Source: Candidatus Sulfopaludibacter sp. SbA3 (GTDB lineage Bacteria > Acidobacteriota > Terriglobia > 2-12-FULL-54-10). Taken from it: a stretch of DNA of 6,713 nt. This document shows, in pieces, positions 5,269 through 6,713 of this stretch (its first letter is position 1; every line of letters starts with the position of its first letter). The stretch lies in contig CAMBEY010000161.1 in NCBI GenBank assembly GCA_945865705.1, positions 1-6,713 of the forward strand. The letters run 5' to 3'. The translations under genes were made by a program, and so were the position numbers. The notes beneath the pieces were generated by a model. It had not been told where the DNA came from and did no database searches. It saw only the letters and a list, made by a program, of their open reading frames with translations.

Positions 5269-6453
5269 ATGTCTCCGCATGTGCATACCATCAATTTTGC
5301 AAAACGCCTCTTAATGGGTCCTGGCCCTAGCGAAGTCGATCCTCGCGTCTATCGCGCCATGATTCAGCCCGTGGTGGGACACATGGACCCCGCGTTTCTG
5401 GAGATACTCGGCCAGCTCCAGCAGATGTTGCGCGACACTTTTCGCACGGTCAACACCGTAACTCTTCCCATTCCGGGAACTGGCAGCGCAGGCATGGAAG
5501 CCGCGCTAATCAACTTCATCGAGCCAGGCGATGAAGCCGCCGTGGTGGTGGGTGGCGTCTTCGCATCACGCATGTGCGAAGTTCTGGACCGCTGCGGCGC
5601 GAAGATCACGCGCATTGACCATGCCTGGGGCACGGCGCCGGATCCGGAGCAGGTGCGCAAGGCCGTTGCTGGCAAGAAGCTCAAGCTGCTGGGAATTGTT
5701 CACAGCGAAACGTCCACCGGCGTCTGCACGCCGCTGGAGCCGCTGTCGAAGATCGCGCGCGAGGCCGGTGCGCTGATGGTTGTGGACACAGTTTCATCGC
5801 TCGGCGGCATCGCGCTGGAGACGGATGCCTGGGGCCTTGATGTGGTGTATAGCGGCACGCAAAAGTGTCTGGCGTGTCCTCCAGGACTCGCGCCCATCAC
5901 ACTGAGCCAGAGGGCGCTGGACGTATTGCGCAATCGCAAGACGCCCGTACAGAGCTGGTATCTGGACCTGAGCATGGTTGAGAAATATTGGGGCCCAGAG
6001 CGCAGCTATCACCATACGCCGCCAGTCAACATGATCTTCGCATTCCATGAGGCGCTGCGGTTGCTGCTGGAAGAAGGATTGGATTTAGCTCAAGCGCGCC
6101 ACCGTCGAGCGCATCTCGCATTGGTGGCGGGCATAGAAGCAATGGGCCTGCGGATGTTCGTGAACGACCCCGCCGCGCGGGCCGCCACGGTCAACACCAT
6201 CTGCATTCCCGACGGCGTCGATGACGCCAAAGTGCGTGGCCATCTGATGCAGTGCTACGCCATCGAGATTGCCGGCGGGCTGGCGCAGTTGAAAGGAAAA
6301 ATCTGGCGCGTTGGCCTGATGGGACTCACCGCCAGCCCGAGCAATGTGTTGCTGCTGTTAAGCGCGCTCGATGGCGCGCTGGCCGAGGCCGGCCACAAGT
6401 TCCCGCGAGGCGCTGGAGCCGTGGCGGCGGAGAAGGTATTCGCCGCTTCGTAA
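5269..6453 (+). CDS. Class V aminotransferase, alanine/serine-glyoxylate aminotransferase type
   Basis: A 394-residue cytoplasmic PLP enzyme of the AGXT family. Members move an amino group from alanine or serine to glyoxylate or pyruvate; some bacterial members act as phosphoserine or other small aminotransferases. The N-terminal LLMGPGPSEVDPRVYRAM (14-31) is the family opening. PGTGSAGMEAAL (69-80) binds the PLP phosphate, HSETSTG (145-151) and VVDTVSSLGG (171-180) contain the ring-contacting residues with D173, and YSGTQKCLACPPG (194-206) carries the Schiff-base lysine K199. R347 in KIWRVGLMG corresponds to the substrate carboxylate-binding arginine. Length is normal for the family. An in-frame GTG nine bases upstream (5260) would give 397 residues, but it overlaps the ribosome site. 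The gene is divergent from the operon that ends with a hydroxyacid dehydrogenase and closes with a strong hairpin terminator. Amino donor and acceptor cannot be fixed from sequence. Confidence 0.93.
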   Translation: MSPHVHTINFAKRLLMGPGPSEVDPRVYRAMIQPVVGHMDPAFLEILGQLQQMLRDTFRTVNTVTLPIPGTGSAGMEAALINFIEPGDEAAVVVGGVFASRMCEVLDRCGAKITRIDHAWGTAPDPEQVRKAVAGKKLKLLGIVHSETSTGVCTPLEPLSKIAREAGALMVVDTVSSLGGIALETDAWGLDVVYSGTQKCLACPPGLAPITLSQRALDVLRNRKTPVQSWYLDLSMVEKYWGPERSYHHTPPVNMIFAFHEALRLLLEEGLDLAQARHRRAHLALVAGIEAMGLRMFVNDPAARAATVNTICIPDGVDDAKVRGHLMQCYAIEIAGGLAQLKGKIWRVGLMGLTASPSNVLLLLSALDGALAEAGHKFPRGAGAVAAEKVFAAS

Positions 6454-6473
6454 GCGCCCCGAGACATCCCGCT

Positions 6474-6520
6474 AAATGAAAAACCCACGGCGGATTCACT
6501 CCCGCCGTGGGTTTGTTTTT
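6474..6520. terminator. Bidirectional intrinsic terminator
   Basis: A perfect 13-bp stem: AAACCCACGGCGG (6481-6493) pairs with CCGCCGTGGGTTT (6502-6514) around an 8-base loop. On the plus strand it is followed by a T-rich run (6512-6520), ending the aminotransferase transcript about 60 bases after its stop. On the minus strand an equivalent T-rich run (complement of 6474-6483) follows, so it can also end the converging TonB receptor transcript. Confidence 0.9.
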
Positions 6521-6537
6521 GGTTGCTGGGCTCGTGC

Positions 6538-6713
6538 CTAGAAAATGTACTTCAAGGCGAACTGCATCTGCCGCGCGGAAGTTCTGGTGGAAGTAATCTG
6601 GGAACTTGTGGCGCCAGGCGTAACGGATATGCCGCTTTGAAATACGTTGAAGTTCGGGCTGCCGAAGTTGGGCCGGTTCAAAATGTTAAACAGCTCCCAG
6701 CGAAACTCCACGC
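6538..6713 (-). CDS. TonB-dependent receptor, Oar-like, C-terminal end (runs off right edge)
   Basis: Only the last 58 or so codons are in the window, read on the minus strand and ending with TAG at 6540-6538. The readable tail contains VEFRWELFNILNRPNFGSPN, then a Ser/Thr-rich loop (SGISVTPGATSSQITSTRTS), and ends ARQMQFALKYIF. The F-N-x-x-N-R-x-N-F-G segment and the final strand with alternating hydrophobic residues and a terminal Phe are typical of the last strands of an outer-membrane beta-barrel. They closely resemble the large TonB-dependent, carboxypeptidase-regulatory-like receptors abundant in Acidobacteriota. Such proteins take up large substrates across the outer membrane using TonB energy. 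The plug, the N-terminal domain and the substrate lie outside the window. Confidence 0.85.
   Translation of the reverse strand, partial: VEFRWELFNILNRPNFGSPNFNVFQSGISVTPGATSSQITSTRTSARQMQFALKYIF

Noticed and set aside
1..6713. Mobile element, CRISPR array, tRNA, rRNA, toxin-antitoxin or phage-defence genes
   Set aside because: No transposase, integrase, spaced direct-repeat array, RNA gene or defence-type motif was recognised; all sizeable coding regions are accounted for by metabolic, envelope or conserved unknown proteins.

Overview
This 6.7 kb window looks like a piece of an Acidobacteriota (formerly Acidobacteria) chromosome. It is moderately GC-rich and densely coding. The best lineage clue is the right end: the C-terminal tail of a TonB-dependent, Oar-like outer-membrane receptor, whose LFNILNRPNFGSPN segment and final Phe resemble the receptors that are strongly expanded in that phylum. 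The assignment is inference from family knowledge, not from a search.

Layout, left to right. A PLP-dependent threonine dehydratase-like gene (minus) runs off the left edge. Next is a membrane-anchored DUF4159 protein (minus). Then comes the msrP-msrQ pair (minus), the Tat-exported molybdopterin methionine sulfoxide reductase and its haem-b membrane partner, preceded by a 160-base leader with possible RNA structure. Upstream of that lies a compact three-gene minus-strand cluster: a conserved protein with a possible transglutaminase-like Cys/His core, an overlapping DUF309 protein, and a D-2-hydroxyacid dehydrogenase. A divergent intergenic region follows, then a plus-strand class V aminotransferase of the alanine/serine-glyoxylate type. 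A 13-bp perfect hairpin separates that gene from the convergent TonB receptor tail.

How the genes may work together. MsrP and MsrQ form one system: MsrP reduces methionine sulfoxide in exported proteins and MsrQ passes it electrons from the membrane. The hydroxyacid dehydrogenase and the divergent aminotransferase could share a metabolite, for example serine to hydroxypyruvate to glycerate, or glyoxylate to glycine, but this is inference. Their intergenic region carries a nearly symmetrical element: a palindromic -10 box (AGTATACT) readable on both strands, flanked by an 8-bp perfect inverted repeat. This suggests one bidirectional, possibly regulated promoter for the whole block.

I found no mobile element, CRISPR array, tRNA or rRNA. 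Most of the window is ordinary core-type metabolism and envelope maintenance. The most unusual points are the symmetrical divergent promoter and the poorly understood transglutaminase-like/DUF309 pair with non-ATG starts.
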